Positions 16,150 through 27,031 of a stretch of DNA of 64,000 bases are shown one piece after another (within the stretch, counting starts at the first letter, position 1; every line of letters starts with the position of its first letter). The translations under genes and the position numbers were made by a program. The notes beneath the pieces were generated by a model. That model worked only from the letters and a program-made list of their open reading frames with translations. It did not search any database and was not told the DNA's origin. The DNA lies in NCBI GenBank assembly GCA_000328365.1, contig KB303931.1, positions 38,495-102,494 on the forward strand. Reading direction: 5' to 3'. This DNA comes from Capitella teleta (lineage: Eukaryota; Annelida; Polychaeta; Capitellidae).

Positions 16150-17405
16150 TACAGTGCCAAATTGGCTTTTTGGGACATGAATGTTTCTTGACTTGGGGTT
16201 CTACCTGTAGAGACAAGTTGGTTTCAAGCAGCCAACTGGCCGGATCATTTTACAGAGCAAACGTACAGCGCCCCCTGTTGGGTGCTGACTTCCTAATTCG
16301 ACATCGTCTGTTGGTGGACATCGTGGGACGTCGTCTCATTGATACCAATACCTTAATTATCACCACTACGTGGGGGTCTCCTGAGAACAATACCTGCATC
16401 TCAGATGCCAACAGTGAATTTATCCACGCACACTGAGTACACCTCCCTCATGGGGAAATTCCCTCGCCCAATTCGCCCGGACACCGCAGCGCATGAACCC
16501 AGGCATGGTGTCGAGCATCATTCCTCGACAGAAGAAGCAGCTGCCTGGGCCAGACGGCGTCGCTTGCACCCGTCAAATTTGAAGGCCGCAAAAGAAGAGT
16601 TTGAATCTTTGAAGAAAATGGGAATCATCCGTCCGTCGAACAGCTAATGATCCTCTCCTCCACATATGGTTGAGAACAGTAACGGTGAATGGTGGCCACG
16701 TGGGGAGTACCGTCAGCTCAATGCAAGAACCCTACTCGACCGATGCCCACTTACACGATTTCACAGGCCAGCTGCATGGGGCTACGTTATTTAGCATGAT
16801 TGACTTGGTGCATAGCATAAAATCAAATCCCTGTCGCCCCCAAAGACCATTACAACTCTCTTCGACTTATTCGATTTCTTACGGATGCCGTTCGGCTTGA
16901 AGAGCGCCGGATAGACGTTTCAGAGAATGATGGACTCAATGCTCTGTGTTCTAGAATGGGTGTTCGTTTAAACTGCACATGGATGACATTCTCATATCCT
17001 CAAGAAACACACAACAGCACCAGGAAGATATACAGGCCGTTGTCAACTGGCTCGATGAAAATGGATTAATCATTCGCCCGGAGAAGTGCTCTTTTGGAAA
17101 GAGTAGGATCGAATTACCAGGCCACGCAGTCGAATCAAGCGGCATTCGACCACTAAGTGCAGAGACTGGGGCTGTCAAACGGTACCCACTGCCACAGACT
17201 CCACAATCACTGCGTACTTTCATCGGCATGATCAAATACCATCACAGATCTCTCTTCAGCGCAGTAGAGTATAATTATGTCGATGGGTTTACTTTGAAAT
17301 GCACTTTAGGTTTTTATCGAGCTTCATTGAAATCCCACTCATGCATACACAAAATGATAACATTAGTCAGTCACTGTGGGAGTAAAATTCAAAGAAAAAG
17401 TCAAC
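16150..17405 (+). mobile_element. Ty3/gypsy LTR-retrotransposon fossil (pol fragment)
   Basis: Plus-strand pieces match gypsy pol in order: the protease-RT junction (PLLGADFL near 16280-16305), the start of RT (SLKKMGIIRPSNS), the RT region with MPFGLK, the catalytic segment HMDDILISSRN (about 16976-17010), and the RT end with EKCSFGKS and RTFIGMIKYH. No LTR, gag, RNase H end or integrase was recognised. The copy is broken in several places and looks old. It is a fossil lying between an RTE-like LINE and the acetyltransferase gene. Confidence 0.8.
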
Positions 17406-17447
17406 ACTGAGTGCACGGCTGTGTCATTCAGTTGGAGGTGATATTAT

Positions 17448-17453
17448 TTTATT
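17448..17453 (-). promoter_or_regulatory. Polyadenylation signal of the NAT8-like gene
   Basis: AATAAA on the minus strand about 72 bases beyond the stop codon at 17525. Confidence 0.5.
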
Positions 17454-17524
17454 CATTTCGTAAATATCAATAAACTTATGCACTCGAATACAGTATTAAG
17501 TTTATAGGTAACCGAAAAACAAAT

Positions 17525-18190
17525 TCAATGGTCTGTAAGGTTTAGTTTGTAATAATACACTGTCATGATACCTCGACCTACTGTGTATATTTTGCTCAAA
17601 GAAAACCCACTAGTTTCATACAACCTCTGTGCCTCTGTTTGCACATCGCTTGTTTTCAGAACAACTGTCTTGTATCCGAAGGATGTACTCTGCCTGAGGA
17701 CGTATTTCATGAGTGCTCGTCCAACTCCCTTGCGTTGGTAGGACTCTTCAGTCGCCACTCGAACCAGCTCACAGGTGTCAATGTCCTGGTGCACAATTCC
17801 ACTAGAGGCTATCACAGTGCCATCTTCCAGTGTCGCCACGAACAGTCGGTCCTGCCCTCCTGAACACCATCTTGCGACAAAAGCTGCAGTTGAACATAAA
17901 TCTTGATATCTATTATGGCGCAGATAATAGCTATAGGCCGTGTGACTTATCCAAATGAGCAGATACGTACACAGCAGACTCGTGATCAGAGTCACTGGCC
18001 AGCTGAGACCAATTGCCAACAGTACAGAAGCTGTCACAGCGCTAATCATCCAACCTCGATTGAGCATTGTTTTCTTACGTAACTGCCAGCATGATTGTTT
18101 GAATATGAGTTGCAGACAGAAGCTGTAAACGACGGGAGCGTCATCTGCTTCGAATTGCCTGAACCGCAACGATGTGTCTTCTTTGCTCAT
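17525..18190 (-). CDS. NAT8-like membrane-associated GNAT N-acetyltransferase
   Basis: A single-exon frame of 221 residues from the Met at 18190. An upstream Met at 18238 would add 16 basic residues; the internal start is preferred because the NAT8/camello family runs about 220-230 residues. Residues 5-24 (SLRFRQFEADDAPVVYSFC) are the usual N-terminal strand. A hydrophobic hairpin follows at about 45-80, as in ER-anchored NAT8 proteins. The acetyl-CoA loop is ESYQRKGVGRALM (Q/RxxGxG/A) and LYETSGF is the terminal GNAT motif. Family members acetylate cysteine S-conjugates or protein lysines in the ER, but the substrate here cannot be told. A polyadenylation signal follows. A 5' untranslated intron is possible. 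Confidence 0.88.
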   Translation of the reverse strand: MSKEDTSLRFRQFEADDAPVVYSFCLQLIFKQSCWQLRKKTMLNRGWMISAVTASVLLAIGLSWPVTLITSLLCTYLLIWISHTAYSYYLRHNRYQDLCSTAAFVARWCSGGQDRLFVATLEDGTVIASSGIVHQDIDTCELVRVATEESYQRKGVGRALMKYVLRQSTSFGYKTVVLKTSDVQTEAQRLYETSGFSLSKIYTVGRGIMTVYYYKLNLTDH

Positions 18191-18239
18191 GGTGAACCTC
18201 TGCGGGCGTGAATCTGCTTGTCGTCGTGCTTTACACACA

Positions 18240-18676
18240 AACAGAGTAAATTATCGTGACTCTTAAATCGGTATCTTTACATTTGCTGCACTATTTTTTA
18301 GTATTCCAAGAACACAATCAAGCAGTGGTTAAAAAAATGGTAAATCTGCATATATGAGATAAGTTTCAATACAAAGAGTTATAGGGAGGTGCGGATATAA
18401 ACATTCGCGGATATAATGGTTACCGGATATCGGGAGCTGAAATTACCGGACATCGGATCGGATACTGCACAAGATACATGATTTTACATTTGTGTACCTG
18501 AGTCCTTAAATGCCATATGTTGAGAATAATAACTTATTTATACTACATGTATATCAATGTCATTGAATTTTAATGTAATTCATTCATTATTTGTAGTTTT
18601 CTCTAGGGCTTGGGGCTTTATCAGGTGTCAGGACTACGAGGCTCTCTATTATGGGATTATCCACGCTGGATATTAT
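18240..18676. other. Upstream flank of the NAT8-like gene, GGATAT-rich
   Basis: No gene seen. At 18390-18465 the motif GGATAT or CGGACATCGGAT recurs about five times in different spacings, which may be a decayed satellite or a site cluster. Confidence 0.4.
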
Positions 18677-18688
18677 CCCATCGCTGTC

Positions 18689-18987
18689 GGGGGCACCGAA
18701 TAGCACAGTGGGTTAAACCGCTGTCTGCAATCCTATGCCGACCGTGGGGGTCAAGGTCACGGGTTCGAGACCTGATCAGACCACGGGCGTTATGATGACT
18801 CTGCAGTGCTGCCCAACTGCGTAACAAGGCCGGGCGCTGTGTACTACTGTCTATGGTGGTATGCAGGATAAAGAACCCTTGGGATTTATCGACAGGAGTA
18901 GGGGGAAACCCCGGTCCCGGCCTTCTGTTCTGGCGCCCGTATTACCCGAATGGGTTGGGTGGAGCCGTAAAACCCCATCACTTATCA
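18689..18987 (+). mobile_element. tRNA-derived SINE, complete copy with 12-bp target-site duplication
   Basis: The head carries an A box-like TAGCACAGTGGGTTAAACC and a B box GGTTCGAGACC, as in tRNA-derived SINEs. The body includes GTACTACTGTCTATGGTGG and the 3' end reads GGAGCCGTAAAACCCCATCA. The perfect direct repeat CCCATCGCTGTC flanks it at 18677-18688 and 18988-18999, so this is a clean insertion. Relatives lie at 40251-40595, 24020-24079 and 13170-13250. Confidence 0.88.
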
Positions 18988-19259
18988 CCCATCGCTGTCT
19001 ACGTTTTCAACCAAACGAGCTTGAGCTCACGTGACAGCCATACCTGGTGGGATTTCCAGACCAGTTTCTAAAGGATTCGTCACCTATCATTGCCTTCGCG
19101 CGGGAGATTCAAAGGACACGTGACCCAAAGCACTGAGACGGAGACTATATAAACTACCACCCCGCTCGGAACTGAGGCCTTCACCCCCCATTTCTTCGTC
19201 ATGCTTCAATCTTCGACCACTAGACTTATTTAATTTGTTTTATTTTTTATTTTATTTTT

Positions 19260-22035
19260 TAAGCTTCATGCTTGCACAAACATTAGAAAAAGTGAAAAGT
19301 GATGTACACTATTGGTTGTAAAAACGTATAAGTGGTTGTGCATACAAACACAGCAAAACAGGCAATGCCTTTAAGTTGCTGGCGATAAATAAAAGGTGGC
19401 ATTAAGTATGATGGAAACCTTGGCAACGACAAGTCGAGATCCACGAACAAATATTGTCCGGATTAAAATTCATTAGCTTGTCGATGTAAAATACATTCAG
19501 TTTCTGTGTTAAAATGTTAAAAGAATTGCAGTTACGTATATAATCAGGTAAAACATTCCACAATCTTACAACATGATTAAAATATGATGCTTTAAAAGAT
19601 TCGGTGCGAACAAGTTGAGCAGATAAAAAACCAACACTCACAGAGCGAAAGTTTCGTGAATGGATTGTGAAATATAATTCAGAGCTAAATTCAACAGAAA
19701 TAGAATCACGAAGATATTTAAGCAAAAATAAAAGGTCGTTGATCTCTCTTCTAAATAAAGTGGTAAGATCTTCAAATCATTACAACGTTGAACATAAGAA
19801 ATATCTTAATTGTTTAAGATAAATTTGGACATCGAACGCTGGACAGACTCAGTTTTCTTAATACTAAAAGCAGTTTGAGGCGACCAGACAGGAGAACAAT
19901 AATCGTGAATAGATAAACACAAAGTTTTGTAACGAGAGCATTTAACAACAGAAGGAGCGTTAAAACCATCACTACGCTTAGTAAAACCACAGACTTTGTT
20001 GCATTTAGATATCAGGTTGTCGATATGGCCATTAAATGACAAATGTTCATCAATAACAAATCTATAAAAGTCCCAACATGGTCGACGGACAAGCCATTCA
20101 TCGTGTAATCGAATGGCACTTTGATATGGCGACGAGTAATCGTTAAAAACTTAGTAACAAAAAGGATTGAATTGCATTTTTCATAATTGACTCCACTCGA
20201 GCATTTTATCAAGATCATCTTGTAGTGAGAAGCAATCATTGACACCATTATTCGCGTTAAAACACTTGCTGTCATCAGCGAACAACGCTAACGTACAATT
20301 GGATGCAGCGGTTGGTAGATCATTGATGAAAGCAAGAAAAGAAGAGGGCCAAGAATAGAACCTGGAGGAACACCAGATATAATAGGAAGACAATCTGAAC
20401 TTTCGCCTTCAATTAGAACCTGTTGAGAACGACCAGATAAGTAATTTTTGACCCAAGATAAAAGGCAACCGTTGAGACCATAGAAGTACTTCAGCTTAGG
20501 TAATAACAGATTGTGAGATATGCAGTCAAACGCTTTGCTAAAATCTAAAAATATTATATCGATCTGATCGCCATTATCAAGTACTGATCCAATGGAATGG
20601 TAAACCTTTTAAAGGGAGGGAGAACTGGTTAAAAATTGACTTTGAGTCGTTATTTGATGCACCATAAATGATTCCTATGCTTGGCCCACACAAGGAATAT
20701 CATCGCTAACGATTTCGCGGGTGATATATTGCTAACTAGGCGTGACGTCAGCAGCTGTGATGAAACACCGAGTTCCCCATCTGTTACAATGGGCCTCGTC
20801 ATATCAGCGTGTCCTGCGACTAAACCCTTGGATATTTTTTTATTTTCTTTTCGGAAATAGATAGAATAATCATTTTGCCACCAGTCAGGCGCGAAAAAAA
20901 AATATTTTTCGCTATTTTTCTTATTTTAACAAGCGATTTTCTAGGACACCTACCATGTTTCTCATCCTGAAACAGTAAAAAGGTCAACCAGAGTGCACCA
21001 CGCATGCGCTTTCGTTTCGTAAACAACAAAGATGTCCTTTTATGGCGAAGATGCTCTGCTCTGATTGGCTGAAATCGATAGCTTCACGAGGGGAACGGAA
21101 CCAATCAGCCATCAGCCAAACCAAGCCATCAGCTGACGTTTGCCTCCTATACTTCGCAATGGAAGCCATTCTCCCATAGGCGCAATACTAACCCCGATAT
21201 TCGGAATGCATTATTTCCTTACGCTTGCATCCAGGCATGGTGTTTTTGGCACTGAATGCTATCAATTGGTGCTATGAGTCAATAGAACATCACTTAAAAT
21301 TTAGTTCCCCATCCCTTTAAGAGCTGGGTTACACATGAACGTCCTTTAATAAAACCGTGCTGGAGGGGATGCAGTAGACTTTCGACAAATGGCTACAGAT
21401 GATTAAAACTGCAGCGTTCAAATACTTTGGAAGCCGTGCACAGAAGGGAAATAGATCTATAGTTTTTTTTACATCATGTTCATCGCCCTTTTTAAAAACA
21501 GGAGCAATATGGGATTTTTTTCCACTCACACGGAACAGTAAGAGATGAAATGGAAACGCTGAAAAGAACGGTTAACGAAGGCGAAAGAAGGTAAGCAAAT
21601 AACTTAAGAATGTAGGCTGAAGTGTCATTTGGTGCACACGCTTTGTTTTGATTGAGTTGAGTGAGCACACGTGCCACAATTTCAGCCGTAAAGATTGAAT
21701 CAGGAATAGTAGGCACCTGAACAGGGGGTGTGGCGGGTGGGGGGTCAAGTACATTCGTGTTGAAAACAGAGGCAAAGTAATCGTTGAACATTTGGGCTTT
21801 AGTAGCCGGATCATTACTTTCTGTGCCATCCTTATACACAGACTTGGGAATAGACTTGGACGTCTTTTGCTTAAAGAAAGACCAAAAACGCCTCGGATTA
21901 TTTTTATACGTAACAGCAAAGGAGTTGATATATTCATCATGCTTTGAGCGGAGGAGCGTCTTAGTGCTGTTGCAAAGGGGCGGAATCGAGACCAAGCAAG
22001 TTCTGGACTAGACCAGTTGCTGCCCTTGTCGAGTG
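19260..22035 (-). mobile_element. LINE fragment J, CR1 clade, split by a MITE
   Basis: Reading down the minus strand: pre-RT and RT N-terminal region at 21995-21330 (RFWSFFKQKTSKSIPKSVYK, KAQMFNDYFASVFN, LNQNKACAPNDTSAY), the MITE at 21316-20613, then RT core IIFLDFSKAFDCISHN, GVPPGSILGPLLFL-like sequence, LFADDSKCF (about 20285), and the C-terminal STCRCQGFHH at about 19402. The frame has a few disruptions. The endonuclease part is absent. Removing the MITE and one TTAA brings RT flanks together to within one base of the frame, so the MITE landed in an already integrated LINE. Confidence 0.82.
20613..21316. mobile_element. TTAA-flanked MITE (family 1), 704 bp, copy 1
   Basis: The ends AGGGAGGGAGAACTG and (reverse complement) AGGGATGGGGAACT are terminal inverted repeats, each flanked by TTAA (20609-20612, 21317-21320). 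TTAA target duplication is the hallmark of piggyBac-type elements. There is no transposase, and the small frames inside carry no known domain. Copy 2 at 43097-43800 has exactly the same length and differs by only a few per cent by eye. The internal text contains a perfect CRE palindrome TGACGTCA. Confidence 0.88.
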
Positions 22036-22168
22036 ACTTCTTCTGCGATTAGCACCTCGACCATGGGTTAATGAAGATAGGAGATGTCTGTCGTTTTACT
22101 GACACAGGAGACTAACACTTTAGTCCACTATCGTAAATTTCATTTAGATTATTTGTTTAAAGACTTAA

Positions 22169-22600
22169 AGAGGATATCTTATTGTTTTGAACTAGTAGCG
22201 TATAGTAGAGGATGTATTTCAAACAACAAATATGTTTTCTGACAGAGATATATCAACATATAACACTTGTTGTGACATAATTCCTAGAATTTGAGTGGTT
22301 TACAATCTTTCTTTTCGCATTCGATATCATGATTTCGTGGTATCATGTAATAAATCATTCTGCTGTTAACATTGGGAGCAGTCGAATGGGCAGATCTTTC
22401 ACAGTTTTCATAAAAAATCTTGCACCCATCTCATTTCAAGCTATTCTGTCAAAGAGCCTTTTTTTCTTTTTTTTTTTCCTTTTTTTTTTTTCTTTTTTTA
22501 TTTTGTCGTGAATGTTATTCATTGCAGACCGAATTTTTCAAACTTGGTCTCTCACAACAATTCAGATAATCGTTCTAAAAGGTTCTGAAATGAACAGAGA
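22169..22600 (+). mobile_element. TTAA-flanked MITE (family 2), copy A, with T-rich insert
   Basis: It starts after TTAA with AGAGGATATCTTATTGTTTTGA, shares GTTAACATTGGGAGCAGTCGA, GGGCAGATCTTTCA and CATCTCATTTCAAGCTAT with copy B, and ends near TTCTGAAATGAACAGAGA. A pyrimidine tract at about 22459-22505 is absent from copy B. The right end has diverged, so no TTAA is seen there. Confidence 0.7.
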
Positions 22601-24006
22601 ATCAGCACAGATGACAGGACATGACCAATCACGAGAGGAGTTTTTCTTGATTGGTCAGCTGCCTGATGGGGCATTAAGCATAAGTTGTGCTTATACAAGT
22701 TTATGCAACGAAGGCACTAGTATTGCTGCAATCGACGGAGCATATATTCGGCTGTGTATTAGGTTTCTACGAATATCCACTGCTCGAAGCGTCGGCTTCT
22801 AATCAATATTCGCCCACCGCTAATAATATATTAAATATAGTGAAAACTGCGCACGTGTATGGCAGGCACTATTTTTTCGTCATTCGAAAACATAGTTAAT
22901 TGAAGAGGTGACCTAGTATATTTTCTTTGTGGTTATTTTTCCTATGACATTTGGACCTGCTATCAACGATTATTATAGTTGCACGTGCTTTATTTTTACA
23001 GGAATTCATTGCAATAAAGATTAAATTGTTGTTTGTAACTGATAAAAATGTCCTTCAAATCACCTTTATGTGAACTCATGATAATCAAGGAAATTCAAGC
23101 AATGCATCAGTTTGGAATAATGATATAAAATGCAAGCACATCATAACTTCTTGTGAGAGGTATACACCATTTCCACACCGAGGCAGCTATGCTTCGTAGA
23201 GCATGCATTGTCTACTGCATCGATGTACTTGCAAAGGATAAACGGCTTATCAAGTGACAAGAGAGACGCCAACATTCGACTCCCAGAGTCTTAGAGTTAT
23301 CTGGTGAAGTATTGCATCAAGTAGCGATTCTGGCGAATAGAAATAAGCAAATATAGTTCCATTGAAATCACGTGATACATGAAAAAATTGTGAAATATGT
23401 GCATATTATTAAGGAATAACATCATCCAATGCTGCATAATAACATTTACTGGTGCACATATTTCGACAGTTTTGCATCAACAACATGATGATCAAATGAA
23501 TGCATTTTAATTATTCAAGTATTCTATACAATGGTTTAATTAGTTATGAAGATACGTTCTATCTACCCAAAAAATCAATGTAAAGGTGGAGGCCGGCACT
23601 ACAGCTTGCTTGTTAATGACTTCGGTAGGGCCTACATGAAAACTCATCTGATATGACAAGGTATTGCTTTACTGAATGTTGCGCTAATGATTCCGGTGAT
23701 TGGTTAATAAATGAATGCTTCATAATGTAAATTCTGACAAGATTCAGAAGATACTAAGGTGCATGGCTACCACTGAAGATAAATAATTGAATTTGTTATA
23801 GTACTTGATGTTTTTTGAGATGGAAGTGATCGGAATATACTGTTGGGTAAATTATTCGTAATAATTGTATACTCAGAGTTCTACTTCTTTTTATAAAAAA
23901 AATATTCCAAACATGAAAGCTAGTGCATTTATTGAGTAATGACATAATTATTATCAATTTTCAATCTCAGAAAACGATGAACAATATGGGCGATACAATG
24001 CAATGA
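22601..24006. other. No gene recognised
   Basis: AT-rich intergenic DNA. No open frame with recognisable content and no repeat matched elsewhere in the window. Confidence 0.5.
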
Positions 24007-24019
24007 CCAAAACAGAACA

Positions 24020-24079
24020 CTGGCGCCCGTATCATCCGATTGGTTTGGGTGGAGCCGTAAAACCCCATCACGCTTCACG
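24020..24079 (+). mobile_element. 5'-truncated SINE with 13-bp target-site duplication
   Basis: Only the last 60 bases of the SINE are present (GGCGCCCGTATCATCCGATT through GTAAAACCCCATCA). They are flanked by perfect direct repeats CCAAAACAGAACA at 24007-24019 and 24080-24092. This is the expected product of incomplete target-primed reverse transcription. Confidence 0.85.
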
Positions 24080-24353
24080 CCAAAACAGAACATTCAGAAA
24101 TCAGTCGAAACGACATTCACAATATAGAAACATCCCATATTAGTAAGCAATCCTCATAGATATAATATTATGCACAGTTTCAAGTACATAATAATCAAGC
24201 ATAACTATTATTTACTGCTTTGAAGCATTTTATTAACTGTATCAGAGAAGAACTATAATCAATTTACATATTAGATACTGATGAAACATGAGTGTGCTAC
24301 AATTACTAAGCCTATGTGGGTAGGTTAAGTATTCACTTGTGCTACAATAAATA

Positions 24354-25464
24354 CAGTCATTTGCATAAATTTAAGACCACCTTGTCAATAGTGCCAGAAT
24401 CAAAGCTTTTGCTCTGCTGATTCTATATGTTCGATTGTTGCCGTGGTAACTATGCACATTTGTATTCTAAGCCTTTCACTTCCTGTTTCACATTGATTTG
24501 GTCAGATTTTCAATTGTTTTCACTCCAAAGGAAGCTGTTTATACCCCCCTGAAATGGGCCGAAAAGCATCACTAACGCCAACTAAAAGAGCTCAAATAGT
24601 TGCGCTGAATGACTTGGGATACTCAGAACGCAAAATAGCAATGAAACTGACTTGTAGCAAGACTGCAGTCCACACAGCTTGCNNNNNNNNNNNNNNNNNN
24701 NNNNNNNNNNNNNNNNNNNNNNNNNNNNNNNNAGAACATCAGCACTGGACAGCTCAAGACTGGACCAAGGTCATGTTTTCCGATGAATCTACCTTCCAAC
24801 AGTTTACACCATATCCACGATGAAACATCCACCCAGTCAGATGATTTGGGGAGGAATCACTAGCAAAGGCACCGCCGGACTTCACTTTCTACCACCTAAA
24901 GTGACCATGAACGGAGAAAGATACAAGAATATGCTCAGAGATGGCCTGAAGAAGCAAATGAAAGAGAAGAAGTGTTCGATCTTCATGCAAGATGGTGCTC
25001 CTTGCCACAGATGCAAGCTTGTCAAGACATACCTCCAGAGTGCCAAGATCAAGCTCCTTGATTGGCCAGGGAACAGTCCAGACCTCAACCCCATCGAGAA
25101 TTTGTGGAGCTACATGAAGGACAAAGTTGCTGAGAAACGCCCATCCAATGCTCAAGACTTGAGGAGTGTAATAGAGAAGATTTGGCGAGATAACATCACC
25201 CCTGACTATTGTGATGCCTTGATCAGAAGCATGCCTCGTAGAATCCAATCCGTTCTATCAAGCAAAGGTGGACACACCAAGTACTGAAATGGATAATTCA
25301 CAAATGTTTATATTGTTCTATTGTCATTATAATTAAAGTTTCTTAAGAAGTATATTATTTTCCTGTTTCCTTCTTTTTTTAATCATGAAAATCGACTCAC
25401 AGACTCCATATAATAACTAAAAACGCATTCTGACAAAGTGGTCTTAAATTTATGCAAATGACTG
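24354..25464 (+). mobile_element. Tc1/mariner element with transposase remnant and an assembly gap
   Basis: Inverted termini CAGTCATTTGCATAAATTTA at 24354 and, reversed, at 25464 are flanked by TA on both sides (24352-24353, 25465-25466). The transposase starts at 24554 with MGRKASLTPTKRAQIVALND, a helix-turn-helix region. After the gap come WTAQDWTKVMFSDES (first D), IFMQDGAPCHR (second D) and SPDLNPIENLWSYMKD (the D34E-type end), finishing at 25287. A stop at about 24821 and missing residues between FTPYPR and MKHPPSQ show the frame is broken apart from the gap. The copy therefore looks inactive. Confidence 0.93.
24683..24732. other. Assembly gap of 50 Ns
   Basis: Fifty consecutive unknown bases inside the Tc1 transposase. 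The round number suggests a placeholder rather than a measured length, because a full transposase would need more residues here. Confidence 0.95.
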
Positions 25465-25466
25465 TA

Positions 25467-26290
25467 ATAAATAAATAAATTTTATTATATTAAAGTGCTA
25501 AATACAATAATAGTTCCAAAGCACCATAAAAACATAATTATGTACAGGCACATTTACACTTTCAGCATTGTTATGTGATGGTACAGAAATTGAACATTGG
25601 CAATAATTCATTCATTCAGATAAAAAATGGAATTGTAAAGATCAATTCGTTTGCCTGCTACATGTCTATCTTTGTGATCAGGTGCTTTAAACATGTCGAG
25701 AAAACCTTTGGCAGGAGCCTCGTCTTCCTCCTGGGATAAAAACTCACCACACCTATATTACATATAAAGTAGCTGAAATGCTATACGAATGTACTTGTGA
25801 ATAAACACGTTTTAACATATTCTTAAAAGTCTCTTTGCTGGGCTCTGAGCGAATATTCAGGGGCAACGCATTCCACAGGCGTGTACCACTATGGCTTATA
25901 CTTCGCTGGCCTTCATATCGGGTGACATTGGGAACGATGAGGATCCAAGGGTCGTCGCTGTGCTGAAGAGGTCGAGCTGGAATATATTGCTCGAACAACT
26001 CTTTCATATATTATAAGGGCGCAAATGGCTCGTGGATTGCAGAGTGAACTTGTAACAGTATTTTAAAATCTACGCGTTACTTGATCAGCAGTCAACGGAG
26101 GTCCTTCAATACTGGCGTGATATGATCTCTCCGCGGAGTCCTCGTCAGAACCCTAGCTGCATGGTTTTGTAGACGCTGCAGTGGTTTTATGATGTTTGCG
26201 TGAACACCTGAGAGAAGTCCATTGTGATAGTCTTGTCTGGATGTGATTGTTGCGTTGATGACTTTCACAATGACTAAGCTTATGTAGGTT
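25467..26290 (-). mobile_element. LINE fragment K, CR1/L2 group, C-terminal region and 3' tail
   Basis: Down the minus strand one reads GVHANIIKPLQRLQNHAARV, TRTPRRDHITPVLKDL, then YIPARPLQHSDD, GTRLWNALPLNIRSEPS and TFKNMLKRV. These match the post-RT part of fragment A (LQRIQNSAARLV, HITPVLQDLHWLPV). A few stops interrupt it. The 3' tail is TTTATTTATTTATT-like and abuts the right end of the Tc1 element, whose TA target lies in that tail. Confidence 0.75.
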
Positions 26291-27020
26291 AAGCAACCAG
26301 TTCAAATTCACGAATGAATTGAATTTTGCTACCACACCCATTATCAAACAACTGTTTAATTAGGGTGCCCCATTACAAATGCACAGTGATGCCATTTGCC
26401 CAGAGAGAATCAAAACTTAGGAGCGGACCCACACCGACCGGCCCACTCCCACGATCCATTCAGTTTGTAAGCTCCTGTCCACGAAAACAGGATACCTGAA
26501 AACAAATAAGCCACGATAATGAACGAATAGAGTTAACTAGATATCAACTATATAATAGACACATTTTAAAGAAATTCATAGAAACTCTGCACTTGATAAC
26601 ATGTATTATTTGACGGATCTTCCTTGATATAGTGAATTGTTTATTATGCCACTATGCTGCTCTTTTGTACTAAAAAAAAAAAAAAAAAAAAAGCATTCGC
26701 AACGAATGTTTACGCGTATTGGATAGAATAAAAGGTACACAATATAGGGCTCACCTTCACAAATAATGAACTGCGAGATGAATTGCACGAGACCCAGAGA
26801 CAGAAAAAACTGCGGATTAAACTCTGCTCTGTCTCTCATGTAATGGGGAATAGTACTGACTGCCTTTATGTCATGACTGGAATTTCTGCTGGCCGCCAGA
26901 TAAGTCTATGTAAGTCTATAATTCACCTTTTCTTTGATCGTTGATCCTTTGCATGCACAATTGCACGTGAATACATTATGATTCAGATGAATGCTGTGAG
27001 ATGCAGTGATAGCCTTGTGT
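26291..27020. other. No gene recognised; A22 tract
   Basis: Intergenic DNA with a pure A run at about 26671-26692. No coding motif. Confidence 0.4.
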
Positions 27021-27031
27021 GTCCTATGCAG

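Noticed and set aside
18689-18780. A possible tRNA gene
   Set aside because: A and B boxes are present, but the sequence repeats as a SINE head and no convincing cloverleaf with acceptor stem was seen.
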